Below, piece after piece: positions 48,806-60,081 of a stretch of 64,000 nucleotides of DNA. Position numbers and translations under genes: made by a program. The notes under the pieces are model-generated. The model was not told the DNA's origin. It was given only the letters and a program-made list of their open reading frames with translations, and ran no database searches. The stretch is taken from the NCBI RefSeq assembly GCF_000004825.1, contig NW_008805090.1, forward strand, positions 744,001 to 808,000, in the 5' to 3' direction. Source of the DNA: Heterostelium album PN500 (taxonomy: Eukaryota > Evosea > Eumycetozoa > Acytosteliales > Acytosteliaceae). Position 1 is the first letter of the stretch. Each line of letters begins with the position of its first letter.

Positions 48806-49143
48806 ATTATTAAAAAGAAAATTAAATTGTTATTTTTGTATATAGACACAACATCATGTATATATTTTATAGTTTTAGGTATTGATATTTATTTTCTAAG
48901 CCAACTAAAAGTTTATAAATAACAATTTGAAGTTTGTATTTGATTTTGTTGGTAAAAAGTAATCAGGCATGGCAACAGGAAAAGCACATTCTTTCCACTT
49001 TATTACAACAAATAGAAAAAACAAAAACAAAAAGAACTTGAATCAGATTATTAAAAAAAATTTGACTATCGATTAATATCTTCAGAATATTATTGTATGG
49101 TGTGGTTGGACAGTTGTGGGTTTTGGAATCAAGGATTCAAAAC
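48806..49143. other. Spacer before the second repeat island
   Basis: About 340 bases after the PH-domain gene. The piece 48960-49010 (TCAGGCATGGCAACAGG...) and 49095-49135 is less AT-rich and may belong to the adjoining repeat, but no match to the first island was found there. Confidence 0.45.
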
Positions 49144-49317
49144 TTTTTTTTTTGAAGTGCAATACAAGGTGGAAGTTGAGCTATTCAACAACACTACAAT
49201 TGTACAGCGGTTTTATTGCAACTAGAAATTAATTAAAATGAACGTCGACTAAAGACCAGGGGGGGAAATGATATCTGTTCTACTCCTTAGGTTGGGACCA
49301 CCTGGATACCACTACTG
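49144..49317 (-). repeat. A-tailed repeat, family B (copy 2)
   Basis: Inverted copy of 16446-16628. On the minus strand it starts AGTAGTGGTATCCAGGTGGT and ends in ten A. It differs from copy 1 by scattered substitutions and small gaps. It lies 267 bases 5' of the tRNA-Ser gene with its A tail pointing away, the same geometry as copy 1 with the tRNA-Thr-like gene. Confidence 0.75.
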
Positions 49318-49583
49318 ATGGAAGGCTAAGGGAGTCACAACGGTCTTTTAGACGGATGAATGGAAATTTTCCTATGATTAGATCCTCCATTTGTAATCCA
49401 CAAATAAGAAGCAGAGAATGATTGCAAAAAATCTTATTTTATAAAAAATAACTTCATTTTGAAGGATTTAAATATAGTAATGAACGGAGGTATATACCAC
49501 TGACGTATATATGATTATTGGCATAAGGATTTTCCTGATACCTTATGCCATACCGCACCATCGTCAAACACATCATCAAAAAT
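49318..49583. other. Sequence between repeat B and tRNA-Ser
   Basis: Mixed-composition DNA. A short near-inverted pair, GGCATAAGGATTTTCC and TACCTTATGCCATA (49513-49554), can form a hairpin with GGCATAAGG/CCTTATGCC arms. No coding match was seen; the corresponding place in the first island holds an MtnA fragment instead. Confidence 0.5.
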
Positions 49584-49664
49584 GACAGCTTAGCCAAGTG
49601 GTTACGGCGACAGACTTGAAATCTGTTCCCTTCGGGGGCGCAGGTTCGAACCCTGCAGTTGTCG
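49584..49664 (+). tRNA. tRNA-Ser(UGA)
   Basis: 81 bases with every tRNA-Ser feature: acceptor stem GACAGCT/AGTTGTC with G discriminator; D arm TAGCCAAGTGGTTACGGC (box A); anticodon stem ACAGA/TCTGT with loop CTTGAAA, giving anticodon UGA; a long variable arm (TTCCCTTCGGGGGC) as in class II tRNAs; and T arm GCAGGTTCGAACCCTGC with a perfect box B. It decodes UCA and related serine codons. No intron. No run of four T follows for more than 200 bases; the first is at ~49887, just before the A tail of repeat A. So the terminator is unusual or absent. Confidence 0.95.
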
Positions 49665-49774
49665 AAACATTTAAAAACCATCTTACCGCCTGCGGTAAAG
49701 GTTATGTAAGAATGTCATCTGTGTGATGCTTGTGGAGCAAGGTAATTGCATTCTTCCCAGAGTTTAACTTTATT

Positions 49775-49915
49775 GGCCATCTCAGCCGCCTGTGGCTGAA
49801 CTGCTCCAACAATAAATAAATAAAACACGAACTGTAGGGTAATATCAAGCTCTACACCTTGACTATCAATAATGGTAGTACAAGGATATTTTTAAAAAAA
49901 AAAAAAAAAAAAAAA
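49775..49915 (+). repeat. A-tailed repeat, family A (copy 2)
   Basis: Plus-strand copy of the sequence at 15881-16018, from GCCATCTCAGCCGCCTGTGG to a 22-base A tail. It lies 110 bases 3' of the tRNA-Ser gene in the same direction. Conservation between copies is high (a handful of substitutions), suggesting fairly recent dispersal. The 110 bases between tRNA and repeat carry a hairpin TACCGCctgCGGTA at 49684-49697; the first island has CCGCATGCGG at a similar distance from its tRNA. Confidence 0.75.
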
Positions 49916-50572
49916 GTAACTTTATCGGTACTTGCATCTAAGATTGTTTCGAAGCTATAGAAAAAAGAGTTCGATGAAGATGGTATCGAGAGAATGTTCG
50001 GTACCATGTCCTCAATCATATCTATCTTAGATATTCAATAACTGGTGGAGATGATGATTCCTATAGCTTGGAATTGGAAATCGCTAACTATCGTCCAAGA
50101 GTGGTATCCTCTAGATACCTACCATACCCACCGCCAATGCCCATGCTCAAGGAAATCATTAATACAGAATACTTTGACTACCAGAGTAACTACAACTATC
50201 TACATGTACTATGCAACATAATCGAGAGTACTCCAAACAATGGCACTACACAAGGGTTACAACAACTTCAGTCTATCTCTTTAAAGATCCAAATGAGTTT
50301 CTCAACTATGGTAATTTCAATTTCCTCAGACAACTTTTTAGAATCCACTCGAAAACATTGAAATCTACAATATTGAATATGGATTTTAAATTCATATGTC
50401 TATGAAGCAATCTATGAAATTATAAGCGATACACTTCCACTGTTTAAAGAGAATCATATCGATTTCATTCTTGAAGTATTAGATTTATTGGATTTTGAGG
50501 AATTTAGTAGTAAAAAAGGTCATAATGATGAAGTACATCAATTTATCTTAAAAAGCTCAAAGTCTATTTAAT
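49916..50572 (+). pseudogene. Remains of an unidentified protein gene
   Basis: Directly after the A tail of repeat A, coding-like DNA runs in shifting frames. Readable blocks include FDEDGIERMFGTMSSIISIL, LELEIANYRPRVVSSRYLPY with PPPMPMLKEIINTEYFDYQ, and LFKDPNEFLNYGNFNFLRQL, and the end is LPLFKENHIDFILEVLDLLD with SSKKGHNDEVHQFILKSS and a stop at ~50570. At least three frame changes or stops separate them, and no introns explain all of them. I do not recognise the family. It looks like a host gene truncated at its 5' end by the repeat insertion and then decayed. Confidence 0.55.
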
Positions 50573-50732
50573 AAGAAGCAGACTGACTGTGTACGAATAT
50601 AATTATACAAAAAAATAAAAGGTTATTTATTTCTTATTAAAGAATATTCTTTGTCGTTCGTTAAATCTATATATAAATATCTTTACTTCTATCTAATCGT
50701 TTAGATAGATTTAAATTTAGTAGTTAAATTAA

Positions 50733-52878
50733 TTAATTTTGGAATGATGTAGCTTTCATCGATACACTTGATTTTCTTGATAGTCTTGTCTTCATCTTTG
50801 TCATATATACATGCATTGTGGTGTTTCTCTTGTAGATAACAATTGCTACGGCGATTAGAATTGTCAATCCAACGATTGGTACAACAACTGCAACTGGAAT
50901 CAACCAGTTCTTCTTATCATCTTCGTCGTATTCTTCACATTCATATTTAAACGATGGCTCTTTCTCGTTGTAGTTGGAACGAACTAACACTGAAAAATCT
51001 GGATCTATCGAGGTGTATTGTTCAAAGTACGGAACAACCATACCCACGAGAAGTGCTCCCGGTTGGTTGTTAAGAACACGGTTCGTCAGAGTAAACGGTC
51101 GACCATCTACAATTCCTTTGTTGGGAAACTGTCCGTACAATCCATAGTACATCAGCGGCATACTGAAACTGTTGCCATACATTACGGATTTGGTTAGCTG
51201 TTCCAACTCACACTCACCGGTCGAATTGGCAGTGATATTGAATGTGATAAGCAAGTAGTTAAGCTTGGTAGAGAAAGGATAGTTGCTGACATCGATCGAA
51301 TACTTGACGGTATTATTATGTAGTACAAGTGATTCATTCATCCATTTCACATCGGTATAGTTGTTTGAGATCAACATTGACATTACAACGTTTGCTCCAT
51401 TCGCAAGTGTTGATGTCATAGTGAAATTGGTGGCGGTTCCAGATTTCTTCATTTGGCTGAACTCCTCCTGATGGATAATATCACCGGTAGCAGACATCTC
51501 AATCAAACTGAAAAACTTGATAAAGAATGAAAATTGTTGGTCTTCGTAGGAGAGTTCGGTGGTGGTGTTGGATGTCGGTGTTCCGTTGATAGAGTAGACA
51601 CACCATGGACGTGTCTCCTCGAATACGATCACCGGTGAACCAGAGTAGTTGGAACTGGAGTAACAAGATGGTCCCTGGTGGAAACGGTCACAAACACACA
51701 CGCCAAGCGGTGAGCAAGTTCCGAATCCACTGCACATAGTCTTTCCAGGACAGAGTGGAGTGGTGCAATTGACACCGCCATAGCCAGTGGAGCACTCACA
51801 CATTTGAGTCTGGAGGTTACAGGTTCCGTTGTGACAAGAATTGGCTGTGCACGGAACAAACAACACCTGGACATTATATTCGATTCCGTCGTAGTCGACG
51901 ATGATTCTATCGTTTGGTTTAACAATACGATCCAACTCTGCTTGTATTTGTAAAGGCGATGAGAATAGATTGTATCCAAAGATCTCAAGAGTGTCGGTGC
52001 GTATTGTCATGAGTGATGTATTGAAGGTTGTTACATTGGTTACGATCGTAATCATTTTAGTACCTGCGTACATCGGTTGAACTTGGATTGGTGTAGGCGG
52101 TTGGTTTGGCGAGACTTGTAGAGGTTTGACAACTGTCAAACGTTGAAGATCTATCGAGTTGAAAGAACGCATGTTTCCACAGATATCGTAGGTACCTTCA
52201 ATTGAAACCAATAGAGTGTTTGATAAACCAAAGTTTAATGGTACATCAACAGAACATCTGAAGCTATATAGATTCGATTGACTGCTCATAAATGTTGATT
52301 GACAGATTACAGTGTTGATGCTCCATGGATAACTATCTTGAACATAGACCATCGATTTAACTGTACTAGCTATTGGTAAAGCAGATCTTATAGTATAATC
52401 AACAATAACATTTCTATCGGAAGATGTTGTATTTCTAGTGAACAATACATTTGTCGATGTACTGAAATCAACCAATTCTAATAAACTAGATGGATCTATA
52501 ATATATTTATAAGTAAAAGTTTTATCTTTAATTGAATATATACTACTTACTTTCAACTGTTGAATTGATAATAATATTATTTGGTTGGGTAGTTGGTGCT
52601 ACTATCAAACAATTGTTACTGTTATCACATACTCTTGATATAATGTAAGATAGTGTATGATTACCACAAGTTGTGATTGGTGTAGCGATTGTAAACTTTG
52701 CAATTCCATTGGTTTGTACTGTTTGATTTCTAACAATATAGTCAACTGTCGAGTAATAAGTTATTGTCATATCTCTAACACCAGATAGATCATCAACTGC
52801 TGTAATAGTAAAATCTACCTTATTATTTGTTGAATCTATTGAATAACTAACATCAGTAACAATAGGTGGATTAACATC

Positions 52879-52921
<43 letters not shown>

Positions 52922-55113
52922 GATAGTTGAGTATTAATAAGTTATTAATTCGTTTGATAATCTATTAAATAAAATGTATAACATACCAGCACTATATAAT
53001 GTAAGTTGATTGATTAATCCTGGTGTTGGAACATTTGTAACTGATATTGAATTTCTTCTGTTGAGTATGATATACAGTTGACTTGATGTCAAGGTATAAC
53101 TGGCTGTTATACTGTTGAAATTGAGTTGAATCGAATAGGTTGTTGTAACTGTTGGTTTAAGAATATCGAGTGAACCAACTGCAACAAACATTGTAGTGTT
53201 TAGCTGTTGTGTATCTAATGGAATGTTTGTTGTATGATTCAAGCTGTCAGTGAGATCTACACTCACTTGATATTGTTGTTGCTGCTGCTGCTCATTCAAA
53301 TAGGTAATCTGTAGGTATGGTGTAGAGATATTGGTGACACTGTCCAACAAATGACGCATTCTAATGAATAGAGGTTGTGGTTGTATAATATCTGGACAAC
53401 TGACTGATGGTACTGTAACATCGGTGTTATTGCTGTAGACTTCACCGGATTTATACTGGTAGTAATTCTTTAGTTTATCGTAACAACCAATCTTCATTGT
53501 TGTGCCACAAGTCACAGGGATGTAAGCTGCCGATACTTCAGCTGTGAATTGCATGAAGCTGTGGTCGTTGCTTAGCGACTCAGCGTTGGCCGCAGTAAAC
53601 TTGAGATTAAGATTATCATAGTCAACATAGCATACTTCTATACCGGATGAATCGGAAACATTGAATGATATCCACTTGGAACGACCAACATTGTAAATGT
53701 TGATATTCATTATCTGTGGAGGATAGATATCGTATTGTGCGGTTGTCGAGTTATAGAGATTCAAAGTAAATCCACTACGCAAAAAGAAAACCAGCGATCT
53801 AATATTTGGATGATATCCAACCATTTGAATGGTACCGTTGTAAAGATTACCTGTGACACCGTATGGATATTGTATAGTTGAGAGAGTACTCTTTGAGGTG
53901 GTCACCGTGTAGCTTGGCAGCGTTAATCCTTTTGAAGAATAACTAACGTTCATCTGGAAGTAACGGGTGTCAATCATTGCCAGACCATAGGAACCGATAG
54001 TTGGGGGAGGTGGCAAGGAGCCAGATGTTTCACTGTACGTCAGTGTATTGCCAGTTAGCAATGACTCTGAGAAGACAAGAAGATATTGTCCAAAGCCAAT
54101 TCCATTTGGCAAGCTAATGTAACGGCTGTACTCCAGAGTGGTTAGGTTACAGAATGGCAGGATATCGTCATCTTTGAATAAGCTACCAATGGTTATACTT
54201 GAGACATTTCTCGGGTCTGCTCCTACGATTGTGAAACTAAGACGGTACATCACTGGCAATCCCGAGAGGTTGTCGACCGGCACAATGGTGGCACTGGTAG
54301 CAATTATCGAAGTTGCCAAATCCGTTGGGTAATTGTATGGCACTGGCAATAGAGTTGTATTCGATATCAGATTGGCAGCGAATCTCAATTGTGGATTTAC
54401 ATAGTTTGACAATGCCGGATACACCATTACTGTGCTGCCAGCAGAGTCGAATGTTCTCAGTGACGTTCCCTGTGTGATAGGTGTGTAGAATGAAGTATCG
54501 AAATTATAAAAGTTGGGAACATTTGCAAAGTTTCTAGCGACAACATACAACAATGGATCCATTGGAATTGTCGAGTTGCTATAGATTCCATATTGATAGC
54601 CGTACGATACTATTGTGACCGGTGCCATTGGTATCGATGCAGGTGTTACACACTGGATCGGTGTTGCAGTGAGATCGAGAACCTCCATTGAAACACCGTC
54701 GGCATAGATATAAAAGAATGTGTAGAGTTTCGAGTAGGTACCGACTGAAATCTTCTGGACATCAGTGACATAGGTTCCATCGGTTGGAACTCCGCCAACC
54801 AAACGGTCGGTCATTCCAACCACCGAAGGACTACTATAGTTTACAAAAGAATTATATGTTACACCATGAGAGATATTGGAAGCACTATAAACCAATATCA
54901 AACTACATTGAGGTGTAGCATTGAATGTCCATTCATTTGAATTTGTTATTCCATTTACACTGATAATTTCAACTATAATTTTTTTATAGATTTTTTTCAT
55001 ATTAATATTTCACTTATCAATCAATCATCGAAACTGAAAAATAACTTACTATTAGAGTATACAATATTAAAGAATAAAAAAGAGTAGATTATACCTAAAA
55101 ATAGTTTATTCAT
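50733..55113 (-). CDS. ComC-like EGF-domain receptor
   Basis: Four exons on the minus strand (55113-55050, 54972-52987, 52877-52551, 52495-50733), 1379 residues. Exon 1 encodes a signal peptide (MNKLFLGIIYSFLFFNIVYS). A very large extracellular part rich in beta-type Thr/Ser/Asn sequence and N-glycosylation sites follows. Two EGF-like modules lie at ~1008-1071 (CTANSCHNGTCNLQTQMCEC, CSGFGTCSPLGVCVCD). After them is a supersandwich-like domain with the block VKYSIDVSNYPFSTKLNYL seen in dictyostelid ComC. One transmembrane segment (WLIPVAVVVPIVGLTILIAV, ~1325-1350) and a short basic tail finish the protein. The order matches the ComC / EGF-TM family of dictyostelids, thought to act in cell-cell communication during multicellular development. 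Ligand unknown. Phases agree at every junction. Confidence 0.9.
52881..52918. repeat. (AAT)n microsatellite in an intron of the ComC-like gene
   Basis: About 13 AAT units within the intron between exons 2 and 3, next to the acceptor of exon 3. Confidence 0.85.
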
Positions 55114-56456
55114 TCTATGTATACTAAATCATATATTGATTGTTGAGAAATAAATAAGTTATACTGGTGATGGTGGTATGGTAACCATTTATTTTCTCAA
55201 AGGAGATATCTTGAATTTGAATTAATAAAAAACAAAACAAAAATAATAAATATAAAACAACAATAAAAAAATATAAAAATAAAAATAAAAAAAGAGAAGA
55301 TCAAAAAAAACCTCTTCTACCAAAAAGTTCTAGGTTTGTTCGAACAATGGTGTGGGTATTATTGTTTTTCAAACTAAAAAACTGTCAAACCACCACAGAT
55401 CCACTAAAATTTTATTTTTTATTTTTAATTTTTTTCGAAACGTCAAAAACTTTCATTGTTGGGCAGGTTGATAGGAAGACCAATCAAATCAGATTAAATA
55501 GTTTTTATAATTTTGTGCATTACTAGTAACAGTGGTGGAGTCTTTTGAGAAAAAATAATTTAGAACCTATTTAATTCGGTTGTAGTTAAATTTAATATCA
55601 TTTAATTAATAGAATTTTTGTATCCAAAAATATTTTACTTGAGTGGAAACACTCACTTCTTTGGTGATTTCTTAAAACTTTGTCAAAGTTTTTTAGTTGA
55701 TCTCTTTTTGACCTACTACAAGAAAAATGATATGTATCTATCAAATAAAACAATGAAAAATGATCAGATAAAAACAGATTTTTCAATAAACACTCATTTT
55801 AGGGGTTTGTGATTACTGATTTGATTAATTTCAATTCCAAATCAATTATTTTTTGTGATATTTTTCTTTTTTTTTTTTATTTTCTATTTTATCAGTTTGT
55901 TCGAATGTTTACCAAACTATAGAATCAACAACACAATGTTTAATGGTTCATTCTATATTATACACTGTGTATATAGTGTAGATCTTTTTTTTTTTTTGTA
56001 TTAAATATTCTTAGTTTTCTATCGTTTGTTGCAGTAGCTTTGTTATTTAATTCACATTGTAGTCGATTTGTTGATTAGTTTTACTTATTATTAGATTAGA
56101 TTGCATTGAAACAATTTTTAAATTCAATAATCATGAATCCTGTCTACAAAACAAAGTAACTTAAATTTAATCAAACATATAATATGTTAAACAAACATAA
56201 TTAATTAATGAAAATACTATAGTCTTCAAGTTGCTCTTTGTAGTGTGATCTAATAATATGTTAAAATTTTACGTATGGTTCACTAATAATAATATTTTAA
56301 ATACTACATCTCGATGCAGATCTATAGATGCTATTAATTGCCGTTTAACAGACAACACATTGACATCTTTTGGCTTCTAAAGTTGGATTTCTTTCATTGT
56401 TCTCCTTTATTATCTTGTATCTTGTATCTTGTCTTGTCAGATAAGATTTCGCTACA
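55114..56456. other. Intergenic region upstream of the ComC-like gene
   Basis: About 1.3 kb of AT-rich DNA. Short mixed patches occur, and a TTGTATC(TTGTATC)TTGTC run lies at 56415-56440. No gene recognised apart from the small frame at its right edge. The first few hundred bases should contain the promoter of the ComC-like gene. Confidence 0.55.
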
Positions 56457-56558
56457 TCAGTAACTTGTAGCTTTTCTTGGTTTGGGAGCTTCTGTAGTAG
56501 TTGGTTGGTAGGTCACTGGAGTCATTCGATCTATTTCCTGACTGAAACTTGACTCCAT
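56457..56558 (-). CDS. Possible short exon or micro-ORF
   Basis: On the minus strand ATG at 56558 opens 33 codons: MESSFSQEIDRMTPVTYQPT then TTEAPKPRKATSY and a stop. It follows 12 bases after a good acceptor (TTAATTATTAG), and a donor (CAGAAAG|GTAATA) lies ~95 bases further upstream, so it could be the coding exon of a two-exon gene with a non-coding first exon. Composition (Thr/Pro/Glu, basic end) is protein-like but short; no family. Confidence 0.3.
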   Translation of the reverse strand: MESSFSQEIDRMTPVTYQPTTTEAPKPRKATSY

Positions 56559-57177
56559 AATGCATGATTGTCTAATAATTAAGGAAGAAGAAGCTTGTTA
56601 ATCCAACCACTTTAAAAAGGATAGCAGCACATGCAATTAGTTAGTGGAAACACTTGAGAGATATTACCTTTCTGAATATAATAAAGTATCATAATATATT
56701 TAATTACTAAACGGTTTATCATATCTATCTATATTATTATTATATTATTATAGATTAGGCTTTAATTGGATTACTTGCTGATGAGTCGATTGATGAACTT
56801 CGAGTCATTAGATCAACTGACAAAGTGCATTGAAAAGACTACAGGTAGTATAGTATACTTCAATGGTGTCTGGTTACTTTGGTGTATCGGGAATATTGAT
56901 GTCCAAGTACACTTCGACCAGTCAAGCACGAATCCACAGCACAACAACAATAAGACAATCAAATATCTCTAATCAAAGGATCAACATTAACAGCATCAAC
57001 AGCTCAATCAATTCAATGCTAAATATTGATTGTCTGTTAACCAACAACAATTCAATATGAATTAGAACAATCATAATTTATAATTTTAATAAAAAGCAAA
57101 ATAATTTAAGATATAATCTAAGCTTAATACATAATTTAATAAAATTTAAATATTTGATATTATAATTAGTTGTATAC
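56559..57177. other. Spacer with weak coding remnants
   Basis: Contains an open frame at 56766-56972 on the plus strand (FESLDQLTKCIEKTTGSIVY FNG... in part) and an overlapping one to 57060. Pieces look protein-like, but the frame begins without ATG context and alternatives need unsupported splicing. Possibly a decayed gene; not called. Confidence 0.35.
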
Positions 57178-58215
57178 ACGAGAGGCAACCAGCATAACTA
57201 CGAGAGGAGTCTGGCATAGTAACGAGAGGAAACCGGCGTAACTACGAGAGGAGACCGGCATAACTACGAGAGGAGACCGGCATAACTACGAGAGGAAATC
57301 GGCATGGTAATGAGAGGTAACCGTCATAAAGAGAGGAAACCGGCATAACTACGAGAGGAAATCGGCATGGTAATGAGAGGTAACCGTCATAAAGAGAGGA
57401 AACCGGCATAACTACGAGAGGAGACTGGCATAGTAACGAGAGGTAACCGTCATAAAGAGAGGAAACCGGCATAACTACGAGAGGAAACCGGCATATCAAC
57501 TAGAGGAAACCGGCATAGTGGGGAGAGGAAACCGGCATAGTGGGGAGAGGAAACCGGCATAGTGGGGAGAGGAAACCGGCATAGTGGGGAGAAGAGACCG
57601 GCATAACTACGAGAGGAAACTGGTATATCAACTAGAGGAAACCGGCATAGTGGGGAGAGGAAACCAGCATAGTAACGAGAGGCAACCAGCATAGTGACGA
57701 GAGGAAACCGGCATAGTAACTGGAGGTAACCGGCATAGTGACGTGAGGAAACCAGCATAACGACGAGAGGCAACCGGCATAGTGGGGAGAGGAGACTGGC
57801 ATAGTAACGAGAGGACCGGCATAGTGACGAGAGGAAACCGGCAGAGTAACGAGAGGAAACCGGCATAGTGACGAGAGGCAACCAGCATAGTAACGAGAGG
57901 AAACCAGCATAGTGACGTGAGGAAACCGGCATAACGACGAGAGGCAACCCGCATAGTGGGACGAGAGGCAAACGGCATAGAAAGAGGAGACCGGCATAAC
58001 TACGAGAGGCAATTGGCATAGTAACGAGAGGAAACCGGCATAGAAACGAGAGACAACCGGCATAACGACCGAGAGTCTACGAGTGGAAACCCGGCATAAC
58101 TACCAGAGGAAATCGGCATAACTACGAGAGGAAATCAGCATGGTAATGAGAGGCAACTGTCATAGCAACGAGGCATCACTCATAGTAAGGAGGCAAAAGG
58201 CATGGTAAAAGGACT
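57178..58215. repeat. 22-bp minisatellite, about 47 units
   Basis: A tandem array of ~1.04 kb. Each unit has a fairly constant part GAGGAAACCGGCATA and a variable part of about seven bases (GTGGGGA, ACTACGA, GTAACGA, GTGACGA, ACGACGA, TCAACTA or GGTAATGA). Stretches of identical variants are grouped (five GTGGGGA units at 57518-57592), and a longer multi-unit block containing GTAACCGTCATAAAGA recurs at ~57320, 57382 and 57443. GC content is ~50%, far above surroundings. On the minus strand the unit lacks stops, so all three frames stay open for long distances (repeats like PVSSRYYAGFLSLLCRFPLV); these frames lack start context and are not called as genes. Confidence 0.9.
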
Positions 58216-59443
58216 TGGAAAAGAAGAAAGAGATAAAAGGAGATAAACAAAGTGTTAGTAAAACAAAGATATATATAAGTTAAAGTTATAATTAATAGTT
58301 ATTGCTTACAAAATTATTTGTATTTGAAAAATAATGAAAAATGACATTGTGAATGAAATTATAGGTTTATATAGTTTTAAATTTGATTCGTTAACTTACA
58401 GTTTGAACTCAAAATTGGCGGTAACTGTTAAGCGCCAATTAAAAGTATGAATTAATATTCAAATTTGAAATATAAATATTAAAATTAATTAAATAATTCA
58501 TTTTATTATAATATAATATTCAAAAATAAAAAAAACAGGCGATCATTACCAATGAAGAAACAACAAGCTTAATTTTCAATTTTATTAATTTATTGAATTT
58601 GCAACACCCCATTTTTATTTGACAAGTTCATCTTTTTTTTTTTACAAACATCAACTAACTTTTAAATTTAAGACATCTGTATATTTAAATATTATTCTAT
58701 TTAATTGAGAGTATCGGATAAAATGACGTTAGCTATTTTCAAAATTTGGAGGTTTCTTATTATTATTGATTATTTTTAAATCTAATTTAAATATTAATAT
58801 ACATGTAAATACTATTAATATCGAAATTTTGCTTTTCAATATAAGCAATATTCATATTAATTTGTTATTTCTAAGTAAGTTTTATTAATATCACAATATT
58901 TTCAAGAAAAATATTGATCAAAACTAACATATTTCTTTCAAATTTCTATCAAATATAGTTTTAGATAGTGATCGTTGATAATAATAAAGAGATAGTTGAT
59001 TTCTCATTTACTCTCTTCATTTAAAAATAAGAAATAAATTAATTTTAATTTTATTTAAAGAACTTATCTTTTTTTTATTTACTTTTTCATTTTATTATTG
59101 ATAGTTTTCAATTATTGTCATAAAATTGTTGTTTTGCCACTTACGCAATTGAAAGTGTTCAATCACTACTAGTGATTAGTGAAACCTTTTGAATAAACAA
59201 AAGAAATAATATCAGTATCATATATATGTCCCAATACAATCAAAAACAATACTGTATTGAGAAAAAAAAAAATTAAAAAATATATTGGGTGAAAAATTTC
59301 CAAATAAATTAGTATTCTTAAATTACATAAATATACATATATAGATATTATAAATTTAGATATTAGCTTTTAAATCTTTTTTACATCATAATCAATATAC
59401 ACTCTCATAAATATATTCATTTTTTTTATAAATTAAATAAATC
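58216..59443. other. Intergenic AT-rich region with one perfect inverted repeat
   Basis: About 1.2 kb, nearly all A/T. At 58413-58440 AATTGGCG and CGCCAATT stand 12 bases apart as perfect arms (TTGGCG/CGCCAA core). No gene recognised. The last part is T/A-rich leader of the poly-Q gene. Confidence 0.6.
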
Positions 59444-59976
59444 ATGCATATGTCTCAACAACTTCAAGATAAGATAGATAATTTTCCAATTACCAGCTAT
59501 TCGTGGGAATTAGTTGGTGTTTATTTCAAAAAGAAGGCTGAGCTCGATGATGAAGAAGATCGAATGAGTTTCTTTTATTACTTTATCCATGAATTCACTC
59601 GAGTCAAAAGGGAATTCGATGAACAACAGCAGCAACACAAACAACAACCACAACAAGATAATAATATTGTTAATTATAAGTCGCTGGAGGAAGTTATCCA
59701 AAGCTTTCAAATCACAAGTTTATCACTGGATTTAGTAACAGTTTACAACCAAAAGAAACTCGAGATTAAAGATGAGTCAGATCGAAATCTGTTCCTTTTG
59801 TACTTTTCCAAAGAAAGATCTAGAATAGCCAGAGAACAAAATCAACAACAGCAATTACAACAACAACAGCAACAGCAACAACAGCAACAACAGCATTTAC
59901 AACAACAACAACAACAGCAACAACAGCAATTACAACAGCAACAGCAACAGCAACAACAGCAACAACAGCAACAACA

Positions 59977-60022
<46 letters not shown>

Positions 60023-60046
60023 CAGGAACAGCAACAACAGGAACAG

Positions 60047-60081
<35 letters not shown>

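Noticed and set aside
49454-49681. Minus-strand frame overlapping tRNA-Ser
   Set aside because: It is the antisense of the tRNA gene and its flank.
57178-58215. CRISPR-like array (constant and variable parts)
   Set aside because: Unit is 22 bp with ~7-base variable parts from a small vocabulary, no spacer-length inserts, no cas genes, eukaryotic setting. It is a minisatellite.
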